From: Leptidea sinapis
Lineage: Eukaryota; Arthropoda; Insecta; Lepidoptera; Pieridae
Direction: 5' to 3'
Length of the DNA stretch: 64,000 nt
Assembly (NCBI RefSeq): GCF_905404315.1
Contig: NC_066310.1
Span: 6,386,001 to 6,450,000 of the forward strand
Within the stretch, counting starts at the first letter, position 1; every line of letters starts with the position of its first letter. A program made the translations under genes and the position numbers. Shown here piece by piece: positions 33,901 through 45,166 of this stretch. Below the pieces are notes generated by a model. It did not search any database and had not been told where the DNA came from. It saw only the letters and a list, made by a program, of their open reading frames with translations.

Positions 33901-36900
33901 AGACTGTTAATAAGATAACATACCGTATGGATGAATCCGACCCGGTAATAATAAATTTATTAATTTTGTAGAAAATGTAATGTTCAATACTTATATGTTT
34001 TAAAACAAAGCATTTAAATGATTAATAGCAAATAAATTAATACGTGCTTTTAAAGTAATACTTCTTCTGTCAGGGAAAGATTATTAGAGTGATTTTTTAC
34101 GATGAGCGCATACACCAACACCCAAATTCAGCCTGACATTAGTTGGTCAACTGTCTAGTTGACAAATGGTCTTATTTGTTTCTTAATTCAGACTAATAAT
34201 ATTTTCATTTGTTGTATTTAAGATGTTCTTTGTTACAATTTGAGGAATAATTTTTTTAAGGATTTTTTTTGTTACGCCAAAGAAGCATAACATCTAGAGT
34301 AGGTACTTACGTAAGAAGACACAGTCTTTTTTTATATAACATTAATAAACAGCGTGTGGTTGACAGTGGTTTGAAGAGCGCATAGCCCGCGTGGAATCTC
34401 TCGAGAATGGGCTCAAGCGTCTATGCGGCGCGTGCGAGGTGCTCGCAAACGAGCGACGTGAACTTGCAGTTCGCTCGCACGAAACGGCGCGAAGCATCGC
34501 GGCAGCTGCGGCTGCAGACCCGCACGCGCCGCTGTCTCGAGCACTGTCGCACCTGTCCGACCTGTATGAGAAGGTAAGAGAGTGGAGTAAACCCATAGGC
34601 TTAGAATATATTAGTGTATAGACAGTTTTTTTTTCATTAATTCTGTTAAAAACAGTTTATGCAAATTTGAAATAGATTGGACCAAGGAATCTCGTTTTCC
34701 CATACAAACTTTGCAACCCTTTTTTACCCCCTTAGGGGTAGAATTTAAGAAAAATCCTTTGTTATCGGATGACTACGTCATACAAAAAACACACCCTCCA
34801 AGTTGTTGTTGTTGGTACAATCAGCGGCTTAAGGCGACACTAAATGCCAGCGACCTTGAGCGATATGAGTTCACGGCTGCCGGCCCTCCATCTATGTAAC
34901 AAAGCCAATATTTTCAAAATTCTTGCGTGGAAAACAGTTATATGCTTACAATCCTCGTTGTTCACTACTAATCTGAATAAATTAACCCTACACAAAAAAG
35001 TACAAGCTACAAGAATAACTTTTCTGAGAGAAGTACCAAAAAAATTCGTCACGCCATGCCAAAACACTTGTTTAACTTCAAAGAAAAGTGGTAGTTAAAA
35101 AAGATTTGGCAGTGTTAAATATAACCAACAGCAAGCATTAGCAACCTACAAATAAAACTCAAGGATATGTGTAACAGGATTAAGTAGTGTTCATAGCTCG
35201 AAAACCTATACTTTCACCACAAAACTTGTCTAAAAACGCCATGTTTGCGTGTTTTCTGCTTACTCTTCCCTTAAGCTGTAGACGTATAGACGACCTGTCA
35301 GCTGTCACCAATATTGATTCGCCAATGACTGCATTTTTAAGACTGTCATTCAAAATAAGATTAGATTCGCTTTCCTTTTCTATCTCCGTTTCTTCTCTCT
35401 CGCACGGTATGTTTGTCTATGTTGTAAGTCTATTATGGCAGCCATTTTTTAATTCGCCACAAAACCAACTCAAAATTTTAGCTATCTAACACTATATTAT
35501 ATAGGGTATATTACATAGATGTTCCTCTTAGTTGCGTTATATTTACAAAACCCTAAATAAGTATGTAAAAAATTTAATTTAGAATATAGTTCTTAGCTCA
35601 GTAAAATAGAAAATATCGTCCCATCCGGAATAAAACATAAAACTTGGCATGCATGTAGTGTTGGCATATATGACTCGATGTAAAAGTAGAAACACGTCGA
35701 GAAAAGTATTATTAAAGAATTATCACAGCCCGTACATAAAATTGAAAGTCATCAGTTGGATGTTTCGGCTAGGTATAACTCAAATGACATAGAGGATATC
35801 GACAAAGCTAGAAAACCATTATTCATCAGAGGGCAGAGTGAATATGAAGTTAAAGAATGTTTTATATGAACTATGCCATCATTGTTCGCACGTTCATTCA
35901 TGCGCACCAAAATGGCAGGCGTTTAAAGTGTTTATAAATACTTTGGATTTCTTTGAATGTAAACTTTCGAATAAAATTATAAAAGTAAATCGTAGTATAT
36001 TTCACATCACTATAATATAACTTTCCTACCTTTAGTACTAACTGTAATCATGTATTTAACAATTTTGGTTTTGTTTGTTTACAGATAGAACATTTAAGGG
36101 TTGAGCAGTCCAATACTGACTTCTATGTTCTAACAGAACACATTAAAGACTACCTCGGGCTCATTGGTGCTATCAAAGATGTTTTTCACGAGAGGGTTAA
36201 GGTATTAATAATTTTTTTGTTAGAAAGTAAATAATTTGATTTTTTTTTTATTAACATTGTCTGTTGCTTCATAATATATTCAAGATAGTGTTATGTATGT
36301 ATGTAAGCTCAATAATAAATTTTGCAGTTATCCTTGTATCTATATTCCTATATAGCAGGAACGTAAATTATTTGATCCCAATTGCTTTAATGTGGTTAAT
36401 GTGAACATACATAAATTCTCTTTTATATATTAATAGAATGCAATGCTTAATTTGGGAAAACGTAGTTTGTGTGTCTATAATTATTACCATAATGGGATAT
36501 TTTATCTGTATGAAACAAGTTGAAGCAGAACACACATTTTAATATATATAAATCTAGTGTCCTGATGTTTGTTGCCAGTCAACTCCTAAACTACTGAACG
36601 AATTCTAATGGGGATTACTTCATGGAGTGCAGTTTAGTCCAATTTGAGAGATGGTATAGTTTTTATTTCGATTTGGGGCCCATAATTATTTGTATTCCCA
36701 TAATTTGTTTTGTATGGACATATTTTCTATAAGAGAATTTATTGACACACGGTGTGACAGTTCTACGAAATAATTCTTGATTTATGAAATATTATTGACA
36801 AATTCATAAAAAACAGTCTTTTATTAAGAGTAGGGGAAACGAGCATACATACGGGTCACCTGACGGTATTATTATGATCACCGCGAACTGTACTCTTTGC

Positions 36901-39343
36901 TAACACCAGAGAAATCACTAGGTGATCACAAGTTGCGGTCTATCGGCAAATCGCTGACGTGATATAGCATCGAATAATATGAGGTCGTAAACCGAAAACA
37001 CGTCGGAAGTTGTCGGTCGAGTATCGAATCGGGAACATTGTGGTGAATTTCATTCGATTCTACTAATTGCGCTTCATAATCTGTGTGTGTGTATCTTGAT
37101 TTTAAAAAGTTTTCTTTTTGGCAGGTATTCCAAAATTGGCAACATGCCCTGATGCAACTTACGAAGAGAAGAGAAAATAAAGCAAAGGCTGAGCTCGCCA
37201 ACAGACCTGAGAAAAGAGAACAGGCTGCGAATGAGATTATTGAGGTATTGGTTACGAATTAATACTGTAAATGCATCTACGATACCTACGATATATTCGA
37301 ATATGTTTTAGAATTTAAATATCTACAGTAAGAATTGATTGCAGTGATATAGGCGTGGCTTACGGCCGTTTTCAATAACCTATCTATCCTTAGTTTAAAG
37401 TACTAGACAAATCGATCCCTTTACGCATACTTACATTTCAATAACCTATCGACATAAAGCATTGGACTATAACTATACTGGACATAACTATGGATAGATA
37501 AGATCTTGTCATTAAACGGTGACAGCAATGTATCCGTAACTAGAGATACTTTATTGAAAACGGCCGTTACACGTCTAGATAGACTGTGACAGCTGTAAAA
37601 ACGTTAAAAAGATCAAGGTTGACAGTTCAACTGCATGCACACCCATAGCCATACACCATCAAGTTTACTTAACGCCGCATCAAGTCCGATGTAACCTTTA
37701 TCGTGGGTTGCTGGCATAACATCGGTAGCGCAAAAGAATGGAATAGACTTTGATCATTGCCCGATGTGTGTGATGAAAAGAGTGAGGTGGGTTTGCGGTC
37801 GCGCCCAGTCTGGCACTGCATGCCTGAGCTCGCAGCGCTCGGCTTGACAGGGCTTGGGGAGTTGTAACAGATATTCTCTGTGTTAATTGTTTGATGTACT
37901 TATTAATTTTTTATTCAGTATGTAATTTAAAGTTTTATTTATGATTATTATTTTTAGTGGGAGTCGAAGGTGGAGCGCAGCAAGCAGGAGTTCGACACGA
38001 TATCGCGCGTCATCAAAAAGGAGCTGGAACGCTGGGAGGAAATCCGCATCACGGAGCTACGGGATACCGTGCTGCGGTATCTGGAGGAGCACGTCAAGCA
38101 TCAGGCTCAGGTACATACACTACACCAGCTGGACGTGTGAACTTACACCCGTATAATAACATACTCCGCCTGGTATTTTCTTCCCACGATGTTCTAAGAC
38201 CACTGTTGCTAAACCAGGTAATTTTTTTACCAGTTGGAGCCTCCTTTGCACAGGATGCCGGCTAGACTATGGGTACCACAACGGCGCCTGTTTCTGCCGT
38301 GAAGCAGTAATGTGTAATTACTGTGTTTTGGTCTGAAGGGCGCCGTAGCCAGTGAAATTACTGAGCAAATGAGATTTAACATCTTATGTCTCAAGGTGCC
38401 GAGCGCAGTTGTAGTAGCGCTCAGAATTTTTGGGGTTTTTCAAAAATCCTGAGCGTCACTGCATTGTAATGGGCAGGGCGTATCAATTACCATCAGATGA
38501 ACGTCCTGCTCGTCTCGTCCCTTATTTTCATTAAAAAATTTATGCCGCGGTTTCCACAGCGTTTCGTCATTATTACTACGAAGAGACTATAGGGGATGAA
38601 ATAATCTTAATAAGATGTTGATGACATTCTTAAAGTTTATGTAACAATTGATCATAATAACTTTTGTTCGTAATTTTCTATTTGTATTATACCTGTACCT
38701 TCGATTGACATTTTTTTATCAACATCATCATTCTCTTTGGTATCCCTAGCTAAAAATTGTTTAAATGTGTTTTTGTTCGAAAATTTACCCAAGTACGCTC
38801 TTACCCCTCATCCCTATCAAATTATTTACCTACGGCCTTTGGGTACCATCAAGTTTGCAAGCATTATTGTACCACAACGGCGCCTATGTCTGCCGTGTAG
38901 CAGTAATGTGTAAATATTACTGTGTTTCGTACTGAAGGGCGCCGTAGCTAGTGAAATTACTGTGCAAATGAGACTTAACATCGCACTTTTGCCGCTCAGA
39001 ATTTTTGGGCTTTTTAAGAATCCGGAGCGGCACTGCATTGTAATGGGCAGGGCGTATCAATTACCATCAGATGAACGTCTTGCTCGTTTCGTATTTTTTC
39101 ATATAAAAAATTATGACTAATGGAACTCAACATCTTAAAAGTGACAAGCGCAATCGAGACGCCTCTCAATTGTGAGTTCACTTTTACTTACCATAAAAAG
39201 TGGTTAATATATCGAATACTTGTAAACATTCAATACAGTTATGGTGTATTTATATATAATTACAATAGTTAATATTGATCACTTACTTTTAGTCAATGAG
39301 ATACTGGGACGCGTTCCTGCCGGAAGCGCGCGCCATCAAATGA
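30993..39343 (+). CDS. Snx1: sorting nexin 1/2 orthologue (PX-BAR), 468 aa, 10 exons
   Basis: Exons: 30993-31082, 31338-31454, 32595-32838, 33409-33594, 33823-33944, 34367-34573, 36085-36201, 37125-37244, 37958-38110, 39293-39343; 1407 nt, all GT-AG and in phase. Residues 1-69 are an acidic disordered tail. The PX domain (about 70-200) has RRFSDF (118-123) and PPAPEK (142-147), the phosphoinositide-binding elements, and ERRRAALERFL (181-191). LSGAGMLRLFNKVGE (225-239) is the amphipathic helix before the BAR domain (about 250-468), which ends YWDAFLPEARAIK. The length matches SNX1/SNX2. These proteins bind PI3P on endosomes as dimers and form tubules for retromer/ESCPE-1 recycling to the Golgi; this role is inferred by orthology. 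Exon 6 is unusually GC-rich. A poly(A) signal AATAAA lies at 39591-39596. Repeats fill introns 6-9. Confidence 0.95.
32160..32360 (-). mobile_element. tRNA-derived SINE, minus orientation
   Basis: CCCCAATCTACCCATAGCCT, TGTTTGCACCTACCGGGAT and ACAAACCTGAGTTATATGGG match the element at 6120-6306 in order. The tRNA-like head is at the right. Intron 2 of the sorting nexin gene. Confidence 0.55.
32839..33026 (+). other. open read-through of exon 3 into intron 3 (possible alternative 3' end)
   Basis: The PX frame of exon 3 stays open for 62 codons past the donor G|GTGAGT, ending FRKYGIHSPHFATC and TAA. Codon choice looks coding-like (TGG, CGC, CAG, GCC). If exon 3 were not spliced here, the protein would stop inside the PX domain and lack the BAR domain. 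It could equally be a decayed mobile-element ORF or chance. I do not recognise the peptide. Confidence 0.3.
34680..34850. repeat. interspersed repeat in intron 6 of the sorting nexin gene
   Basis: CCATACAAACTTTGCAACCC and CCCCTTAGGGGTAGAATTTA are words of a repeat I know from lepidopteran introns. The class is unknown and the ends were not resolved. The rest of intron 6 (to 36084) has no recognised feature. Confidence 0.35.
36548..36720 (+). mobile_element. Helitron-like repeat, internal piece
   Basis: CTAGTGTCCTGATGTTTGTT, CAACTCCTAAACTACTGAAC and TAATGGGGATTACTTCATGG are shared with 23440-23560. The GGGTCAGCTAGT end is absent. Intron 7 of the sorting nexin gene. Confidence 0.5.
36835..36940 (+). 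repeat. dispersed repeat B, diverged copy
   Basis: GGGAAACGAGCATACATACG, GGTCACCTGACGG, GATCACCGC and CTAACACCAGAGAAATCAC follow the order of the copy at 61563-61910. Intron 7 of the sorting nexin gene. Confidence 0.55.
37362..37567. mobile_element. MITE with perfect 17-bp terminal inverted repeats
   Basis: ACGGCCGTTTTCAATAA at 37362-37378 is repeated exactly inverted at 37551-37567. The flanks show TT on the left and TA on the right, so the target duplication is unclear (TA or TTA). 206 bp, no ORF, in intron 8 of the sorting nexin gene. Confidence 0.8.
38229..38542 (+). mobile_element. SINE-like repeat A, copy 1
   Basis: It runs from CAGTTGGAGCCTCCTTTGCA through ACAACGGCGCC, GAAGGGCGCCGTAGCC and TGCATTGTAATGGGCAGGGC to CGTCCTGCTCGTCTCGTCCC and an A-rich end. 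The defined 3' end with an ATTAAAAAA tail suits a retroposed element. Intron 9 of the sorting nexin gene. Confidence 0.7.
38865..39110 (+). mobile_element. SINE-like repeat A, copy 2
   Basis: It begins at the ACCACAACGGCGCC block, contains GAAGGGCGCCGTAGCTAG and TGCATTGTAATGGGCAGGGC, and ends ATATAAAAAAT. It has the same orientation as copy 1 in the same intron and is truncated on the left. Confidence 0.7.
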
Positions 39344-39590
39344 GTGCGACGATCCGTCACCCTTGTGTGCGACTACTCTTTATAGCTGTGCGTTGTATAT
39401 TCACAGATATTATATAAGTATACTGTAGAGCGTGCGTTTTTTGGCTCAATACAACTCTTCTGGTCGTGTATAGAGAGTACCTAATGATAAATAATCATAT
39501 TTTGCTCAAACATTATTAAACTTGTGTATTTATTAGGGAAAAAAATGTCTTCAAAGTTTATAATTTAAGACCTTATCTTATATGCAATTA

Positions 39591-39596
39591 AATAAA
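39591..39596 (+). promoter_or_regulatory. candidate poly(A) signal of the sorting nexin gene
   Basis: AATAAA about 250 bp after the TGA. Other AT-rich candidates follow further on, so the true 3' end is not fixed. Confidence 0.4.
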
Positions 39597-39599
39597 AAG

Positions 39600-41669
39600 G
39601 GCAAAATAGCTGTGATAAAATTCAAAGAAAATTATATTCTAAATTAAATTATGATTTCCTTCATGATGAAATATTCATTTGATAGGAAGTATTAAATAGT
39701 TTAAAAATTAGACATGTAAAAATAATAAAATATTATTTAGGAAATAATTTTTTATACTTTTTACAATGTAGTGTTTGTCAATACCCATCTAGTATAAAAT
39801 AAATTGAAGTGTGTTTTAATTGCTTATATTATTCAACTTCTTAGTATGATAATACGCCAACCTCTTAATGCAGGGCATTGCATAATATATTTAGGTAAAA
39901 TAAAAAGAAATTCAACGCTATTATTTTATAAATATTAAAAAAATATCGAATCATATATACACATTACGTACTTCGCATGTAACGCGCGCTCTATAGCTTA
40001 CTTATATAAACTCTTTGATGATACGGCTTGCATACTCGACATAAAATATTATATCATATTGTGTTATTGTTAATACTTGTAAGATTCTCATCGTAGGAGT
40101 AACATAAGTTAGTTATATTTTTGTTAAAACTTTGTATAGAGGCTTAGCTCTAAAAATTTTTTCATTATATTTTCTCTTATGGTTTATTTTTACTTAGAGA
40201 TTTTGGTGTATCTGTAATTTAAGTTTGCTCATTGCGATCCTATGTATTTATTTAACTTTGGATCAATCATACATTATATATTTTTATACGGATTTCACAT
40301 AAAACTCTATACTTATGTCAAATATTCGGTGCCTCTTTGAATGTTATGAATTTTAAAACCACAAATTTTGCAAAACCCTGTCCACTAGAACGGGCAGAGA
40401 TTTTAAACTTTTTGATTAATATTGCGACGCACCAGTGGACAGGCAGCCTAATGCGGAGATAAAATAATAAAAAACTTATCTGTTGTTCATTTCCAAAACA
40501 AAATACGCATGTAGCGTAGGTGCCGATAGTTACGTTACTGCGGGCACCGAAAGTTTGACATTAGTTCTACGAAACATTCCTTCAGCCATCTTTTTTTATT
40601 AACATTGTGATAACGAGTCTTAAAAGTATAGTCAACTGTATCTATACTGTGTATAATAATTAGAAATCGAACATGTTTCTAAGAATTGGAATATAAACAT
40701 TGTCAATACGATGGCAGATATTGTAAACATTTTTTTGTAATTGATATTTAAAGAAAAATTTTCATATCTACAATAACTGGTACGATTGTTTTATGGAAAA
40801 AGTCTTTATCGAAATAAAAGGAACGAGTATTACGATTGATTCAATCAATCAAAATAGAAATAAAAAAATGGTTTACCACACCTGCAATCATAATACTATA
40901 TATACATTTCTATGTTTTAATGTAAGATATGTAATTATTAATTAGGAATAATAATAATAATAATACAGAATTAATCTACTTTTTTTTTCAAATTACTTGT
41001 ACATCGTATTTGTTACAAATTATATTTCCTGTTGTGCTCCGAATTTAATAAGTGATAATATATCAATTTAATGGCATTAAAACTGGCAATAATGCTATAA
41101 AATTTTCATTACACATCTTACGAATAAGTTTACGTAGTGTTAAGGATAAATATTATATAAATTGATCTCTACGATATGTATATACATAATAATATATAAA
41201 ACCAAAATATAATTATGGGGAAATTGAAATTATCGCAGTAATTGGATTAAAAAACATAGTCTTTAGTTAAGTGCATGTTTTGAAACAAACACGTTTTAGA
41301 AATGTACATAAAAATATTATAAATCTATATATATATATAATAACATTGCAATACAAATTGCTTATACAATATGCCTGGTGAGATACTAACCATATATTTT
41401 AAGGAATGTAACTACCTAATATTTAGCAACGTACGTAAAACGCTGCTATTATAGCTATTACGTAATAATAACGTAATGTTGCCGGCATGCGCGTGCGAAA
41501 CAACCGCCTCGCTCGATAGTTCTTCCCAGACTGCCTGCCTGCTCGGCGCTCGCCCGGCACTGAATGACGCTCTCGTCCGCATTCGCACCTCACGCCGATT
41601 ACACCCGAGCAAAGGCGAATACCGAATCATTTTCGTACTCGTTTCTTCTGCTCGACGTTCTTGACAACG

Positions 41670-41700
<31 letters not shown>

Positions 41701-43190
41701 CGCATCTTTTAGTTAATTAAGCGCAAGCGCCGGCAGGTCCGTGCGTCCGCCTCGTGACCCGCGTTTAGCGTGGTATTCATGCGTCCCCTGGGTGATTCGT
41801 TGCTTAATTAATTTCCTAACTTTATATATGTCTGATCTATTTGTTCGCCAAATATCACGTCCTCATATATCGTTATTGCCTCACCAGTCATTCTGTGTAA
41901 TTATATGCCAAGTTAGATTTAGAAAAATATGTAATAAAATTTTTCATGTCTCATGAAATTACATTATAATATATCTAGTTCTATCTTGGGATTGGTGGTG
42001 TGAAAACAGTGACGGTAACGTCAAATATTTGCATGGAAATAGTTACAAGCCTCTCTTGCGGTTTCATTAAAAACCAATGCTTTAGCAAGTGACTGTGAAA
42101 GTTATTGAGACCTTTAGATAGAAAAATTACTTTGTGAAGTCTGAATTTAGTATTTCATGTGACGCTTCTTAAATTTATGTATTCGTCTAATGGGCTAGTT
42201 TATATTTTATTAATATTGTAAGGTAATATCAAATAGAGATCTAAAAATTAACGGTGTTATTAGGCTTAGACACGTGTTTTTTTTAGTCAATGATCTAACT
42301 ATAACATCGTCAGTAACTATAACGATGTCTAAAATGGAGTTTATCATTTTTTATTACAAAACAGTGTTTAGCTTGTGTTTAACTAAAACGTCTTTAGACA
42401 CAACCTAAATTGAAGTGTACAGGATCAATCAAAGGAACTGAATGCAATTTTCGACAGCTGTCATATATCTGTCATGATATAATCTAAATCTTCCTTGAAT
42501 ATGATCTATCCGTTAGACACACCTTAGACAGACTTCGACTCGTGTTTGTGAACTTTTTTAAAACCAGTGTTCAACATATGTTAAACGTTTTTGTATCCAT
42601 TACTTATTATCTTATTTGGATCCGAAATCCTGGGTGAGGTCGATATGTAAGTATGACCAATATAATTTCTTCAGTGCAAAGCTTTAATGAAGATTTTGAA
42701 TGAAGTGTTTGAGTCCAAAGTCCGGTTTGCACTTGGCAAATCTTTCGATGACTTCGTTTTTTGAGAGGTGGTGGAGTTCCTAATTGGATTCAGCATAGTT
42801 TGTGTATAAACTTCAGGAAGTTTGATTTGAAAATATGCTCTTTTTAGTGAAGGATAAAAAAATAGTTGTTCTGTGGTATGTACACATGTGCTCATTATTT
42901 TAAAACAAATGATTGCCATCGATTGTGAACCATAATGTATCTGCATTGATAAAAGAAGAGTCTAGTGCTGTACAAAATAATAAAATACCTATTTATTTCC
43001 CTCTAAAAGCAGTTTCGTTTGTAGAAGTATTCTAAAAAACACAAGCTAGCAGTATCTCGGATTGTAAAATTCGGTTTTAGTAAAGTCTTCTTATACTTAT
43101 AAAAAGCCACGTTTCAACTTATGGCAAGTTAATTATGAACAGTGAATAAGCATACTATGTGTGAAAGAATAATATATAAAACTTGTATCT
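39600..43190. other. intergenic, AT-rich, with one GC-rich island and an AT microsatellite
   Basis: No ORF with recognisable homology. A GC-richer patch lies at 41470-41640 and 41700-41790. An (AT)n run is at 41669-41697, and short (AAT)n runs near 40947. Minus-strand ORF 42946-42671 (91 codons) is open but unrecognised and may be a decayed mobile-element piece. Confidence 0.4.
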
Positions 43191-43191
43191 T

Positions 43192-43485
43192 ACCAGTGGG
43201 AGGCTCCCTTGCACAGGATGCCAGCTAGATTATGGTCACCACAACGGCGCCTTATGCCGTGAAGCAGTAATGTGTAACTATTATTGGTGTAACCATCTGA
43301 AGGGCGCCGTAGCTAGTGAAATTACTGGGCAAAGAGACTTCACATCTTATGTCTCACGATGAGTGCAATTGTTGTGATGTTTTTCAAGAATCCTGAGCGG
43401 CACTGCAGTGTAATGGGCAGGGCGTATCAATTACCATCAGCTGAACGTCCTGCTCGTCTCGTCCCATATTGATATAAAAAAGGTC
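43192..43485 (+). mobile_element. SINE-like repeat A, copy 3
   Basis: From CCAGTGGGAGGCTCCCTTGC through ACCACAACGGCGCC, GAAGGGCGCCGTAGCTAG and GTAATGGGCAGGGCGTATC to CTCGTCTCGTCCC and an A-rich end. Confidence 0.7.
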
Positions 43486-43492
43486 ATTTATA

Positions 43493-43681
43493 CGTAAAGA
43501 TAGACCATGACAGCAGCAAACCTCAAAAAATAGAGGTTTACTGTTAACCTCTATTTTGCGCATAAAAAAAAAGCAAACGTACACTAAAACAAAGTGTCAT
43601 ACAAATCGCTTAAGTATTAAACCTGGCCTGTTTTAATTGGTTCAGAAACAGAAAAAGCAGCAACTCTATCTAGATGTATAA
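43493..43681. mobile_element. MITE family C with a palindromic core
   Basis: The ends read ACGTAAAGATAGACCATGAC and, inverted, ATACATCTAGATAGAGTTGC. The core AAAATAGAGGTT (43527-43538), 7-nt loop and AACCTCTATTTT (43546-43557) form a 12-bp stem. Copies at 44351-44520 and 57097-57295 share the ends and core with changes. Confidence 0.55.
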
Positions 43682-44289
43682 GTAATTTTACTACAAGTTT
43701 CATATAATCTTTAACTGAATTGTAAATATTCACTATATCTGGTGTAAACTGGATAAATATACATTTTAATGAGTAACTGATTGAAAGTGTTTGCGGTTAA
43801 ACCGGAAATAAACCAATTTTGAAGCTATGTTTGCATCAATACCAACTGTCGAAGAGAGTGGTCAGTTCCTAATATGATATCAAGTATCTCCTTTTTTAAT
43901 TTAACGACTCCACTGCAAGTCGTATTGAAGATCACTCGTTCACTTCATTGCTCTCTGGTCGTTTGCGTTCAAAGCGCGTGTCTCCCGCGCGATTTAAAAA
44001 ACGCGGTATGCATTATATGCCTTAAAATAACACATCCACAATTGAAAACTTTTACCTATGTGAGAATCTCTTGTTATTTTGTGATCGGGGGTAAAGAGTC
44101 ATAATATTTTCGTCACTTTAATTTACAATCAATAAAACATAATAATTGTATAGAAATTATTTGGTTCTGGTCTGTTATATTTTCCATTTGTTTCTTATTA
44201 TAAACAAACATTTATCGTAATTCCACTTAAGTTGCATGTAATATATTACGGTCTTGGAAAACGAGATTTGTAGAAAAATGGTTTTTATC

Positions 44290-44640
44290 GCGGTATTAAT
44301 AATAAATGTTACTGGGCTAATGAGACTTAACATTTTAAGCTTTGATAATTAATACGTCTACATAGAATGTGACAGCTGACAACACATCGAAAAAATAGAG
44401 GTGAACTGTTAGCCTCAATTTTCGGCAACTAACACACTAAAATGTTGTCACGCACACTAAAGTATTTATTACTTGTCCTGTTTTCATGCGTTGCAAAACA
44501 GCAAGACTTTCTAAGATTTTTGGTCTCAGTTACGATCGCTTAGAATTTTGAATTTTTCAATAATCCTGAGCGACATTGCAATCTCATACCATCAGGTGAG
44601 TCTTGCTCGTCTCGTCACTTAATCTCATAAAAAAAAAATA
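44290..44640 (+). mobile_element. SINE-like repeat A, copy 4, split by a family C MITE
   Basis: TACTGGGCTAATGAGACTTA and ACATTTTAAG are followed by about 170 bp of family C sequence (ACGTCTACATAGAATGTGAC to AGCAAGACTTTCTAAG), after which repeat A resumes with TCAATAATCCTGAGCGACAT and CTCGTCTCGTC. One element thus sits inside another. Confidence 0.6.
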
Positions 44641-45166
44641 TTTTTTAATGCCACTGTATTTTAATTTGATGATCATCCACAAGCATCATCATATACGTAA
44701 TACTGTGTGCAAAAGCAATTCCATTCTTTGGCTATAGACTTTTAATAATCCAATATCTTGATTGCCGGACCGTAATGTAAACTATAAATATTGTTAGTTA
44801 GTACGATTTAGATAATAAATTTTAGTATATTTTATATTCATTATTATTTTTATATTGCCAAATATATTTAGCGGTAAATATGTGAAGGAGAATTAAAGAA
44901 ATATAAATATTGTTGTTTTCGAGTTATGTATATTATACTTTATTCCAATTATATTATTTAATTATTCATTTATTGTGTTTTTGATTGGCTTCATAACTAC
45001 GCATTATAGCCCATTCAAGAGACTAAACCCAATTTCCGAAAGGCTGATTGTCGACGCCAGATTTCCTATCGTCGACTTTATTATTATGGTTTGGTATGGT
45101 ATAGGGGCTCCTGTTTCCGCAATTAAATCACTAGCATGGGTCCATTTTGCGTGCAGGAATGGCCAG

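Noticed and set aside
34342..34596. 84-codon minus-strand ORF
   Set aside because: It is antisense to the GC-rich exon 6 of the sorting nexin gene, which has clear BAR-domain coding sequence on the plus strand.
37941..38265. two plus-strand ORFs over exon 9 of the sorting nexin gene
   Set aside because: They are out of frame with the exon, which joins neighbouring exons in phase and encodes the BAR domain.
42671..42946. 91-codon minus-strand ORF as a gene
   Set aside because: Open but without motif, splice partners or promoter; possibly an old mobile-element piece.
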